64,000 nt of DNA, taken from a bacterium. GTDB taxonomy: Bacteria; Verrucomicrobiota; Verrucomicrobiia; Chthoniobacterales; UBA6821. Shown here in pieces: positions 1 to 6,968 of this stretch. The DNA lies in NCBI GenBank assembly GCA_021849805.1, contig JAJZSL010000006.1, positions 1 through 64,000 on the forward strand, written 5' to 3'. Position 1 is the stretch's first letter. Each line of letters begins with the position of its first letter. The notes beneath the pieces are model-generated. The model was not told where the DNA came from, ran no database searches, and was given only the letters and a program-made list of their open reading frames with translations. A program made the translations under genes and the position numbers.

Positions 1-1467
1 AATGTAGAAACTTCCCAAGATCGCCTCAACGCCTTCATCACCTCCTTAAGCGACCTTCTGGAAGCTCATCCGGGAGCAACCTATTTTCTGCTAGGAGCTG
101 ATGGGACATTCCTCCCAAGAGAAGAGAGCCCACCAAAATCACTTCGTGGAGCGCAAGTTGGAACGATGCAACGCCTCAGAGCAAGGTTAGCAGCAGCAGG
201 GTGGGAGGAGCTCAGCGGACATCCTATCTTCCATATGCAAGATCATGCTGGAGAAGATCCTACTCTCCAAAATCCTAATCCGAGAACACCACACCTAGGA
301 GAAGATCCTCTGACCCGAGCAAGATTAGGCGGTATTATCCGATTCCTTAGGAATCAACTTCCTACTACTGCCCAAGCTTCCTTAGAAAATAAGAAAGCTC
401 CTCTGAGTGACCAAGAGCGATTTGAGAGACAACTGGAGATGATTGCAGGGAAAGGGTTAGCTGTAGATAATAAGATAGGAGCGGAACTAAGAACTAGGGA
501 GCTGGATGGCGTGGAGATGATAGCGCAACTGGCTGAAGGGAAGATCGAATTTCCCCTCCAGGTATCTCTCATCAGCTCGGCAAAAGAGTCTTCAGCGGGC
601 CCTCCAGAATATTCTCTAGTTGACTACTCCCTGCAAGCACTTCGCTATGACCTAGCCTTTGCCCTAGAGGCGAACCTCAAGAAGCTTGAGGAGAGAATTG
701 ATATTCTGAGGGCAACCGAGGAACAGAGAGCTAATCATCAGACAACCCTTCACTATCTAGAGTGCTATCAAGAAAGCCTCACTATGGGAGTAAATATTTT
801 ACGCAACCTTACCGATCATATAGAAGAACCAGGAGAGAGAGAAGCGGAAATTATCTTTGAGAGAATCAAGCTGCTCCATGAGTGCTTCTCTGCTCATGCT
901 CAGGCCCTAGAGGCACTTGAAGCAGGAAATAGGGACCGTGCTAGCTACCTGTATAGTCAAGCTCACGCTCTTACTCATCTTGCTATTGAGCTCTCTGAGG
1001 AGCAGCCTCGAGATTCTATCCTTGCGTATTATCGTCAAGCAATAGACCTCTTTGGCCAAGCACTAGAAGAACTTACTGCAGGCAATAGGGACCTTACTCT
1101 CTATCTGTATAATCAAGCCGAGGCTCTCTTCAGAGCTACCGAGGAAGAAGCAGGAGAGTATCGAGCGCCCATTATTTGGGGCTACAAGGAAGCCTCTGAG
1201 CTCTTTAGACGGGCAGTAGCAGCAGAGATGGCAGGAAATAGAAATCGTGCTCGCTATCTCTATAATCAAGGCGCGGCTCGCTTCAGCGCCACCAAGGAAG
1301 CAGCAGGAGCGAATCGAGCGGACATTGTCAGGGGCTACATGGAAGCCTCTGATCTCTATAGACGGGCAGCTGAAGCAGCGATGGCAGGCAATAGGGACCT
1401 TGCTTACTCTCTGTATAATCAAGGCCTTGCTCACTTTGAGGATACCAAGAGAGCAGCAGCGCAGTAG
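1..1467 (+). CDS. Helical-repeat protein of unknown function (5' end outside window)
   Basis: The frame is open from base 1, so the gene begins upstream of the window; the first internal ATG at 166 is not a convincing start because 55 codons of similar composition precede it. The C-terminal third holds four tandem copies of a 51-52-residue unit built around AGNRD/N followed by a YLYNQ-like motif. The AGNR codons start at 922, 1078, 1231 and 1384 (spacing 156, 153, 153 bp). Each unit reads as two amphipathic helices (EASxLYRRA, then AxxLYNQGxAxF), reminiscent of TPR or MIT helical hairpins, but no named family was recognised. No signal peptide can be judged because the N-terminus is missing. 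A scaffold or interaction role is only an inference from the repeats. Confidence 0.8.
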   Translation, partial: NVETSQDRLNAFITSLSDLLEAHPGATYFLLGADGTFLPREESPPKSLRGAQVGTMQRLRARLAAAGWEELSGHPIFHMQDHAGEDPTLQNPNPRTPHLGEDPLTRARLGGIIRFLRNQLPTTAQASLENKKAPLSDQERFERQLEMIAGKGLAVDNKIGAELRTRELDGVEMIAQLAEGKIEFPLQVSLISSAKESSAGPPEYSLVDYSLQALRYDLAFALEANLKKLEERIDILRATEEQRANHQTTLHYLECYQESLTMGVNILRNLTDHIEEPGEREAEIIFERIKLLHECFSAHAQALEALEAGNRDRASYLYSQAHALTHLAIELSEEQPRDSILAYYRQAIDLFGQALEELTAGNRDLTLYLYNQAEALFRATEEEAGEYRAPIIWGYKEASELFRRAVAAEMAGNRNRARYLYNQGAARFSATKEAAGANRADIVRGYMEASDLYRRAAEAAMAGNRDLAYSLYNQGLAHFEDTKRAAAQ

Positions 1468-1617
1468 CAACTTCTAGGCAGGGAATGGAGAAAGGGATCG
1501 TCTGGTTAAATTCATTTAAACTTCAAGAGGCTAAACTTATTTTTCAGTTACTACTCTCCAAAATAAAAATGATCAGTAGAAGGGCACCCCTCTACAAGCT
1601 TGATTCCAGCTTCATTA

Positions 1618-1728
1618 CCGTCATTCCCGCTTCTCTGTTGTTGTTGCTCCCCTTTTCGTCATCCCTGCCCCTTTTCGTCATTCCATCCCCTTTTTCGTCA
1701 TTCCTGCGGAGGCAGGAATCCAGAAAAG
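1618..1728 (+). repeat. CGTCATTCC-type palindromic repeats, left arm
   Basis: Several half-units of CGTCATTCC with CT-rich spacers lead into a palindrome, ATTCCTGC-GGAG-GCAGGAAT, followed by CCAGAAAAGG. This matches the widespread short palindromic repeat whose translation gives the artefactual VIPAKAGIQ peptide. The right arm at 1903-1975 is its inverted counterpart. Confidence 0.7.
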
Positions 1729-1805
1729 GGTCGTTGCAGTGTTGATGATTTTATAAGAACAAGGGAAAGACGTTTCCTTTTTTGAACAACGGTGAGAACT
1801 TCAAA

Positions 1806-1869
1806 TCAAAAAGGCTAAAAGACAAAAAGACAGAAAATCATACCGATTTTCTAAGAAAAACCTTTTTGA
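1806..1869. repeat. Nested inverted repeat (possible hairpin)
   Basis: TCAAAAAGG at 1806-1814 is matched by CCTTTTTGA at 1861-1869. Inside it, GAAAATC at 1833-1839 pairs with GATTTTC at 1845-1851. It lies midway between the two arms of the palindromic repeat. It could be a hairpin in either transcript; no gene end is close enough to call a terminator. Confidence 0.45.
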
Positions 1870-1902
1870 AAACTTGTCTCAAAGACCTTCCAATGCTCCT
1901 CT

Positions 1903-1975
1903 AGAAGGACTTCTGGATTCCCGCCTTCGCGGGAATGACGGAAAAGGGGCGGGAATGACGGAAAGAGAGAACGGG
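1903..1975 (-). repeat. CGTCATTCC-type palindromic repeats, right arm
   Basis: On the minus strand this reads as the same family as 1618-1728: a palindrome ATTCCCGC-GAAG-GCGGGAAT followed by CCAGAAG, preceded by further CGTCATTCCCG half-units. The two arms face each other across about 175 bp. Confidence 0.7.
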
Positions 1976-1991
1976 AATGAGAGAGTGGGAC

Positions 1992-2169
1992 GAGGTCTTA
2001 TAGGGTAGAGAGTAGTGAGGTCTGACAGGGTGGGGACGTGAGGTCTTATAGAGTGGGACGAGGTCTGACAGGGTGAAACCGTGAGGTCTGAAAATGTGGA
2101 GAGGTGTGAGGTTTGATAGGGTGGAACCGTGAGTTCTAAAAGAGTGGAGGGGCGTGAGGTTTGAAAATG
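1992..2169 (+). repeat. Degenerate ~23-bp tandem repeat, eight units
   Basis: Units resembling GAGGTCTGACAGGGTG plus a variable tail start at 1992, 2017, 2040, 2060, 2083, 2108, 2131 and 2156, so the period is 20-25 bp. Units alternate between GAGGTCTTATAGGGT-like and GAGGTCTGACAGGGT-like forms. It abuts the dispersed repeat that starts at 2173. Confidence 0.75.
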
Positions 2170-2172
2170 GAA

Positions 2173-2327
2173 CTAGTAGCATTTTCACTGCTTTTGTAGC
2201 CGCGCATTGTGGCGTCACTTTGGTGCTCGAGTCCTCGAGGATGAGAATAGACTGTGGGTCTTGGGCTTCTCGGTGCTGGCACTAGGGTGGCTACAACTTC
2301 ATTGAACATTGAAAACACTCTAATCTC
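2173..2327 (-). repeat. ~150-bp dispersed intergenic repeat, copy 1 (uninterrupted)
   Basis: Read on the minus strand it begins GAGATTAGAGTGTTTT, passes through TTCTCATCCTCGAGGACTCG and AGTGACG, and ends GTGAAAATGCTACTAG. It is collinear with 11793-12111 (after removal of the MITE there) and with about 63263-63405. The first 16 bases are identical to the copy at 11793. It has no coding potential. Confidence 0.75.
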
Positions 2328-2482
2328 CTAGAGGAGCCCCAGAGAGCAGTAACTTCTTCTCAATAGACTCAGTAAATTCAAGAGAGAAGCTATAGTGTAT
2401 TAAATTGAGAGGAGAAGCTTTCTGAGCGTGCTAAAGAGTTCTATGGTTATGCTATCTTCTTTTTTAAGCTCATGAGCTTATT

Positions 2483-4825
2483 CTAGAATTGATATCCGAC
2501 AGTAAAGTTAAACTGACCATTACTTTTATTGTAGGATTGATATTTGACGGGATATCCCCAATCAATATTGACTGGACCAATTGGTAGCTCTAAACGCACT
2601 CCGATACCAACATCTCCGCATGTATCAATAGTAGAATAATCATACGAACCAGCATTCACAAAACCCCAATCACTAAAAAGCGCTGCACGTACGCGTGTGA
2701 TGATTGGAATGGTGAGCTCTCCAGTACCGTAAGCAGAAGAATTACCACCAATAGGGTTGTTGTTTCCATCAACAGGACTAACTGTTCGAAAATAAAATCC
2801 TCGTAGATTATTAGCTCCACCAAGATAGAGTTCATCGAAGATAGGAGGCGTTCCAACTCCCTTCGATCCACTACTCCAGGAATTGACAGCAGCAATCGCT
2901 CCTTTGGTTAAGAAGATCATGTCCCAGGGAAGTGAAAAGTATTTCTTCCCCTCCAAGGTAAGTCCATAATCTTGAACATTACCACCTAGGCCACCACCGG
3001 CTCCAAAGAAAGTAAAATCGGCTTGTCCTCCTTTGCGTGGAAGGAAAATACTATCACGATTATCCCAGTTGAGTGAAGCTAGGAGAGCACTTTTGAAATA
3101 AGGGCTATTGTTGGCATTTGTCTGAATGGGGCTAGTGACTGGAACAGAATTGGACTGAACGTTGTTAATAGAAATTTGTTCTGGGCGATATTCAACGCTA
3201 CCTGCTAAGCAAGGAATAATCTCTTTGCGTGCTTGGAGAGCTCCTCCCCAATTGGTTTGATTATAGACAGGACTGAGAAAGGAAGCTTGATGATAGTAGA
3301 GCTCGCCACCAACAGAAACTTTGTAATCTAAAAACCATGGTTCTGTTAGTGACGTAGTAAAGTCGCGCCGCTGAGGACCACCTTGAGCACGAACTCTAAA
3401 GCGCTGACCACCACCAGTAAAATTAGGCCAATTGAAAAGGTCAAAGTTGGTTTGTTCCAATTCAGCAAAACCGATCAAATTATCAATGGTATTAAATCCA
3501 GCTCCAAAATGGAGAGCTCCTGTTTTTTTCTCTTCGACAATGACTTTGAGATCTTTGCGTCCTGGAGTTAAGGTCTCCTCTGGAAGACAGTCGACTTTGG
3601 AAAAATAATTAAGATTCATTAGTCTTGTTCTACTCAAGTCAACAGCACTAGTATTGTAGAGGCTTCCCGGCTCGATGACCATTTCACGACGAATGACCTT
3701 GTCCTTCGTTTTCGTATTACCTTGGATCGTGATCAAGTTAAGATAGGATTGAATTCCCTCATTCACGCGATAGAGAAGATCGACTTGATTGCCTGGAAGG
3801 GAGGTGATTTCAGGTTCAATCGTTACGTCGGCATAGCCACGTACTCCATAGAAGTCACGTAACTTCTTCAAATCTGCTCCCATCCCCTCAGGAGTGTAGA
3901 GAGAGCCACTTTTCATTTTCATTTCACTAGCTAAGGTTGAAGCAGAAGCCACGTTCACTCCTTCTATACTGAGGTGATGCACACGATATTGAGGACCTTC
4001 ACTCACGGTGATAGTTAAGGTGACTCCTTGGTTAGAAGCTGGTGTTGTTTGAACATTAATGACGCTGGCATCTGCAAAGCCACGGTTCTGATAGAGTGTC
4101 TTGATGGATTCCTCATCCTCTTCCATATCGGAAGGAAGAAGACGTCCACTCTTGGTGAGGAAGGAGAGGAGATTAGCTGTTTTTGTTTTCATCACCTTGA
4201 GGAGATCTTTAGGAGTCACTGAGTAATTCCCCACAAAGCGAATCTCTTTGACAATCAGTTTGGGACCTTCGGTAATGCGAAAGACAACGCACTTGCGCTT
4301 ATTACCCATCTCTGAGGTCAATGTTTGAACTTTTACATCTGTATAATTTTTATCTTCATAGAGCTTGATAATTTTTTGACGATCATCAGCAAGGCGTTCT
4401 TCACTGAACGCTTCTCCTGGTTTTGTGGTTATCTCTTTTCTGATTTTTGAAGGAGCAAGAGCAGATGCTCCCTCAATGAGCACCTCTTCAACTTGAGGTC
4501 GTCCTTGCAGGAGAACAGTTACTTTGAGTCCGCCTTGAATAGATTCTGCAAAAATTCTTGCATTAGAGATTTCTCCCGTAGCGTAGAGAGCTTTGATATC
4601 TTCTTCAACAAGATGATCATTGAAAGGTTGATCGACTTTTGTAGCTAGACTATCGAGCACACGTTCTCGACTCATGCTTGGTTCTCCGACAAACTGAACA
4701 TTAATTTCCTTAATCAAAGGAGGAGCCGATGGAACTTGAGCCTCAAGAAGTATTGAGAAGAACAACAATAGCAAAGAGCAAAGAGAGAGAACTTTCTTTG
4801 GGGGAATAGGGAGCAAACGTATCAT
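2483..4825 (-). CDS. bamA: Outer membrane protein assembly factor BamA
   Basis: BamA is the Omp85 core of the BAM machine that folds and inserts beta-barrel proteins into the outer membrane. The 780-residue product has an N-terminal signal peptide (hydrophobic core about residues 12-28, cleavage near LLEAQ). Five POTRA repeats follow (roughly 36-113, 114-190, 191-282, 283-363, 364-440), each ending in a VxEGPQ/K-like strand. A 16-strand barrel follows, with the lid-loop motif LRGF (family consensus V/LRGF). The protein ends in Phe (VGYQF), as expected for a BAM substrate. An AAAGAG precedes the ATG. The gene appears to be transcribed alone: a terminator lies just upstream and repeats lie downstream. 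Confidence 0.95.
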   Translation of the reverse strand: MIRLLPIPPKKVLSLCSLLLLFFSILLEAQVPSAPPLIKEINVQFVGEPSMSRERVLDSLATKVDQPFNDHLVEEDIKALYATGEISNARIFAESIQGGLKVTVLLQGRPQVEEVLIEGASALAPSKIRKEITTKPGEAFSEERLADDRQKIIKLYEDKNYTDVKVQTLTSEMGNKRKCVVFRITEGPKLIVKEIRFVGNYSVTPKDLLKVMKTKTANLLSFLTKSGRLLPSDMEEDEESIKTLYQNRGFADASVINVQTTPASNQGVTLTITVSEGPQYRVHHLSIEGVNVASASTLASEMKMKSGSLYTPEGMGADLKKLRDFYGVRGYADVTIEPEITSLPGNQVDLLYRVNEGIQSYLNLITIQGNTKTKDKVIRREMVIEPGSLYNTSAVDLSRTRLMNLNYFSKVDCLPEETLTPGRKDLKVIVEEKKTGALHFGAGFNTIDNLIGFAELEQTNFDLFNWPNFTGGGQRFRVRAQGGPQRRDFTTSLTEPWFLDYKVSVGGELYYHQASFLSPVYNQTNWGGALQARKEIIPCLAGSVEYRPEQISINNVQSNSVPVTSPIQTNANNSPYFKSALLASLNWDNRDSIFLPRKGGQADFTFFGAGGGLGGNVQDYGLTLEGKKYFSLPWDMIFLTKGAIAAVNSWSSGSKGVGTPPIFDELYLGGANNLRGFYFRTVSPVDGNNNPIGGNSSAYGTGELTIPIITRVRAALFSDWGFVNAGSYDYSTIDTCGDVGIGVRLELPIGPVNIDWGYPVKYQSYNKSNGQFNFTVGYQF

Positions 4826-4849
4826 CTCTTTGGTTCAATCAAGTGAAAT

Positions 4850-4879
4850 ATTGAAAAGCGAAATAGAGGAGAGGGTCAA
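4850..4879 (-). promoter_or_regulatory. Possible sigma70-type promoter for bamA
   Basis: On the minus strand TTGACC (4879-4874) is followed after 18 bp by TTCAAT (4855-4850), matching the -35 and -10 consensus at 5/6 and 4/6 positions, about 25-30 bp before the bamA start. It lies just beyond the terminator of the upstream gene, where a new promoter is needed. Judged by eye only. Confidence 0.35.
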
Positions 4880-4894
4880 GCGGGAAGAGAATAA

Positions 4895-4934
4895 AAAAAT
4901 TGGGAAAAGTGATTTTGCACTTTCCCCAATTTTT
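4895..4934 (-). terminator. Intrinsic terminator of the H1-like gene
   Basis: A 17-bp stem with a single mismatch (arms 4895-4911 and 4918-4934) and a 6-base loop is followed on the minus strand by a run of seven T. It lies 34 bp beyond the stop of the H1-like gene and separates it from bamA. It is the clearest rho-independent terminator in the window; A/T-rich arms mean it may also work in the opposite direction. Confidence 0.85.
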
Positions 4935-4968
4935 GGCTTTTAAAAAAGATGTACTCCATAGAAGAACA

Positions 4969-5208
4969 TTATTTCTTTTTTATAGCGGCAGTTTTCTTTT
5001 TAGTAGCAGCTTTCGCTTTTGGCTTAGTGACGACTTTCGCTTTTGGCTTAGCAGCAGGCTTCACTTTTGATTTGACAGTAACTTTTGCTTTTGGCTTAGC
5101 AGCAGGCTTCACTTTTGATTTGACAGTAACTTTTGCTTTTGGCTTAGCAGCAGCTTTTAGTACTTTTGATGGAAGAGTTTTTTTAACAACTTTCTTTTTG
5201 ACAGGCAT
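4969..5208 (-). CDS. Histone-H1-like lysine/alanine-rich DNA-binding protein
   Basis: The product is 79 residues from the ATG at 5208, which has GGGGTG 6 bp upstream; a longer frame reaching 5247 would add 13 unrelated residues and is rejected. Composition is almost entirely Lys, Ala, Val and Pro, arranged as AAKPKAKV/TVKSKVKP repeats, like bacterial histone-H1 homologues (Hc1/Hc2-type tails, AlgP-type tails). Such proteins bind DNA without sequence specificity and compact nucleoids. Two units are perfect 48-bp DNA repeats. It stands alone between coaC and its own strong terminator. Confidence 0.75.
   Translation of the reverse strand: MPVKKKVVKKTLPSKVLKAAAKPKAKVTVKSKVKPAAKPKAKVTVKSKVKPAAKPKAKVVTKPKAKAATKKKTAAIKKK
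5045..5140 (-). repeat. Two perfect 48-bp tandem repeats inside the H1-like gene
   Basis: Units at 5045-5092 and 5093-5140 are identical and a partial third follows. Each encodes 16 residues, so copy-number change keeps the frame and alters the length of the basic tail. Confidence 0.9.
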
Positions 5209-5351
5209 AATATTCACCCCTTTCATTTCGCAGCAGCGAATAAACAATCATCATAGAAATAAAATCTTGCTTCCTGTGCAAGCCCCTTATTATTAGAAAT
5301 AACTTTTTCTTTTTTCTTTTTCTTGAACTCTTCGTGTCAAAAAAAAGAACA

Positions 5352-5972
5352 TCACTTTTTTTTATTCAAGATTATTTCTACATGCTCCACGATAGCGCTA
5401 GGTTCTATCAGCTTTCCCACTCCTTCATAGCCACAAGCTAATCTTCCTAAAACTGGCCCTAGAAACTCTACTCCGCGTTCACGTAGTCGATTGACGTTGT
5501 CGCAGGTGGCAGGATGCATCCACATTTTCCCATTCATTGCTGGAGCCAGAAGAATAGGGGCACGTGTTGCTAGAGCCACAGCACTGAGGGGATCATCAGC
5601 AAAACCATAGGCTAAGCGTGCTATCGTATGAGCTGTTGCAGGAGCAATAAGCAACAAGTCAGCTCTATCAGCAAGCTCAATATGCTGGCAGGAAGTAGGA
5701 TCTTCTTGCAGAAAATTTTCAAAAACAAGATTCCCTGAAAGCGTTTGTAATGTTAGTGGCGTAATGAAGTTTCTAGCTCCTGCAGTCATGATGACAAAAA
5801 TTACATGTCCTCGTTGACGCAATTGGCTAACGATCTCAGCTGCTTTATACGCAGCAATGGAAGCTGTGACTCCAAGAAGAATTACTTTCTTTCTTGAGGG
5901 TATTGGTGGAAGCGAAATTTCATGAGAATGATTTTCAATCACCTCTTTGGAATCTTCATCATACTTATTCAT
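5352..5972 (-). CDS. coaC: Phosphopantothenoylcysteine decarboxylase (CoaC-only flavoprotein)
   Basis: This FMN-dependent enzyme decarboxylates 4'-phosphopantothenoylcysteine in coenzyme A synthesis. The 206-residue product has the flavoprotein fold: GVTASIAAYKA (34-44), active-site His97 in QHIELADRAD, the PAMN motif at 144-147, and Cys180 in the LACGYEGVGK flap. It ends right after the flavoprotein domain, so the CoaB synthetase half that is fused in most bacterial CoaBC proteins is absent and must be encoded elsewhere. The first ~27 residues are a non-conserved extension. It follows gmk by 56 bp on the same strand and is probably co-transcribed. The order gmk-coaBC is common in bacteria, usually with rpoZ between; no rpoZ is seen here. 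Confidence 0.9.
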   Translation of the reverse strand: MNKYDEDSKEVIENHSHEISLPPIPSRKKVILLGVTASIAAYKAAEIVSQLRQRGHVIFVIMTAGARNFITPLTLQTLSGNLVFENFLQEDPTSCQHIELADRADLLLIAPATAHTIARLAYGFADDPLSAVALATRAPILLAPAMNGKMWMHPATCDNVNRLRERGVEFLGPVLGRLACGYEGVGKLIEPSAIVEHVEIILNKKK

Positions 5973-6028
5973 ATTAAATATTCTAACAGATGCTCAGAAA
6001 ATGACGGCGCTTCTCTTAGAAATGCTCC

Positions 6029-6676
6029 TCAGCGTGATAGCTTTTGAGGGATAACCAAGGAGAAGCGTCTGCTCTGGTAACGTTCTGCACGCATGATAGC
6101 ACGGAATTTTTCAATGTTCTCCTCCATTGATCCGCTGATGATAGTGTAGCGATAATCACGCCAGCACTCCATTTCACGCGCTGCATTAGTAAGACGCAAC
6201 TCCACCTCTTCTTTCTTTTCGGTTCCTCGACGTTCCAGACGACGACGTAACTCCTCAAGATCTGGAGGCATGATGAAAACATCGGCGAGAGCATGCACAA
6301 TGAGAGGATCAGGGTTGCTGCGAATAGCAGCTGCACCTCGTGTGTCAATATCAATGAGCACATCAATCCCTTTCTCTAGTTGTTCTAGAACTGGTTCTCT
6401 CAACGTTCCGTAAAAGTGTCCATGCACGTTGGCATATTCTAGAAAAGCATGAGCTGCTATTTTTTCTTTAAATAATTTTGAAGAGAGAAAGTGATAATCT
6501 TCTCCTTCTATCTCTCCAGGACGAGGGGAGCGTGTTGTGCAAGAAACAGAATAAACAAAATCAGGCTTTTGTCGTAGTGCTGTACAAAGAGTTGTTTTTC
6601 CTGCTCCAGAAGGAGCAGAAATAACAAAAAGAATGCCTGTTCGCTGGAAGAGCGATGTGGTTGGAATGGAACTCAT
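6029..6676 (-). CDS. gmk: Guanylate kinase
   Basis: The enzyme phosphorylates GMP to GDP with ATP. The 215-residue product shows the P-loop SAPSGAGKT (20-28), the GMP-binding segment STTRSPRPGEIEGEDYHF in near-standard form (here CTTRSPRPGE), and the lid region FIMPPDLEELRRRLERRGT. Length is slightly above the usual ~205 because of a short N-terminal extension. It heads a minus-strand unit with coaC and is divergent from polX across about 290 bp in which no further gene is seen. Confidence 0.97.
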   Translation of the reverse strand: MSSIPTTSLFQRTGILFVISAPSGAGKTTLCTALRQKPDFVYSVSCTTRSPRPGEIEGEDYHFLSSKLFKEKIAAHAFLEYANVHGHFYGTLREPVLEQLEKGIDVLIDIDTRGAAAIRSNPDPLIVHALADVFIMPPDLEELRRRLERRGTEKKEEVELRLTNAAREMECWRDYRYTIISGSMEENIEKFRAIMRAERYQSRRFSLVIPQKLSR

Positions 6677-6968
6677 CTTCAGAAATTCATTAGTGATGGA
6701 TATGTTAACATTGATACCTAATTTAGATTTTCAGCATATCGGTAACAAAATATTCACTTTAGAGATTCTAAACACTTTTCTACTCTCCTAAGACTCCATC
6801 ATCAAGAATTCCGTTACTTTTTTCGGATCAGTTATGAAGATTTAGGATTGCTCTCCTTTGCTCATCAATCGAGAGTAAAAAACATAGTCTCATTGCTAGA
6901 GGAAGCATCGTTGAAAATCATTTTCTTGCTTTCATAGTTGATTCTTCTATTTGATCCACGGTACTTCT

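Larger units (their letters stand above)
1468..2482. other. Gene-free kilobase rich in repeats
   Basis: No credible gene lies here. Short open frames on both strands translate simple or palindromic DNA, for example the VIPAKAGIQ-type peptide that results from a common bacterial palindromic repeat. The stretch contains, in order: an inverted pair of CGTCATTCC-type repeats, a long hairpin, a degenerate ~23-bp tandem array, and one copy of the ~150-bp dispersed repeat found twice more in the window. A perfect palindrome AAGCTCATGAGCTT lies at 2466-2479 next to the bamA stop, but it has no U-tract on the bamA side, so it is not called a terminator. Confidence 0.7.

Noticed and set aside
1992-2169. 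CRISPR-like array
   Set aside because: Units are degenerate, spacing is 20-25 bp with no unique spacers of constant length, and no cas genes are near.
1485-2318. Several open frames of 60-105 codons on both strands
   Set aside because: They translate palindromic or tandem-repeat DNA (VIPAKAGIQ-type and repeated FRTHG/FRPHG peptides), overlap each other and have no start signals.
2466-2479. Terminator for bamA at the AAGCTCATGAGCTT palindrome
   Set aside because: The loop would be too small and the bases following on the bamA strand are A, not U.
4949-5296. 115-codon frame on the plus strand
   Set aside because: It is antisense to the H1-like gene; its Phe/Ala/Gly repeats are the complement of the Lys/Ala repeats.
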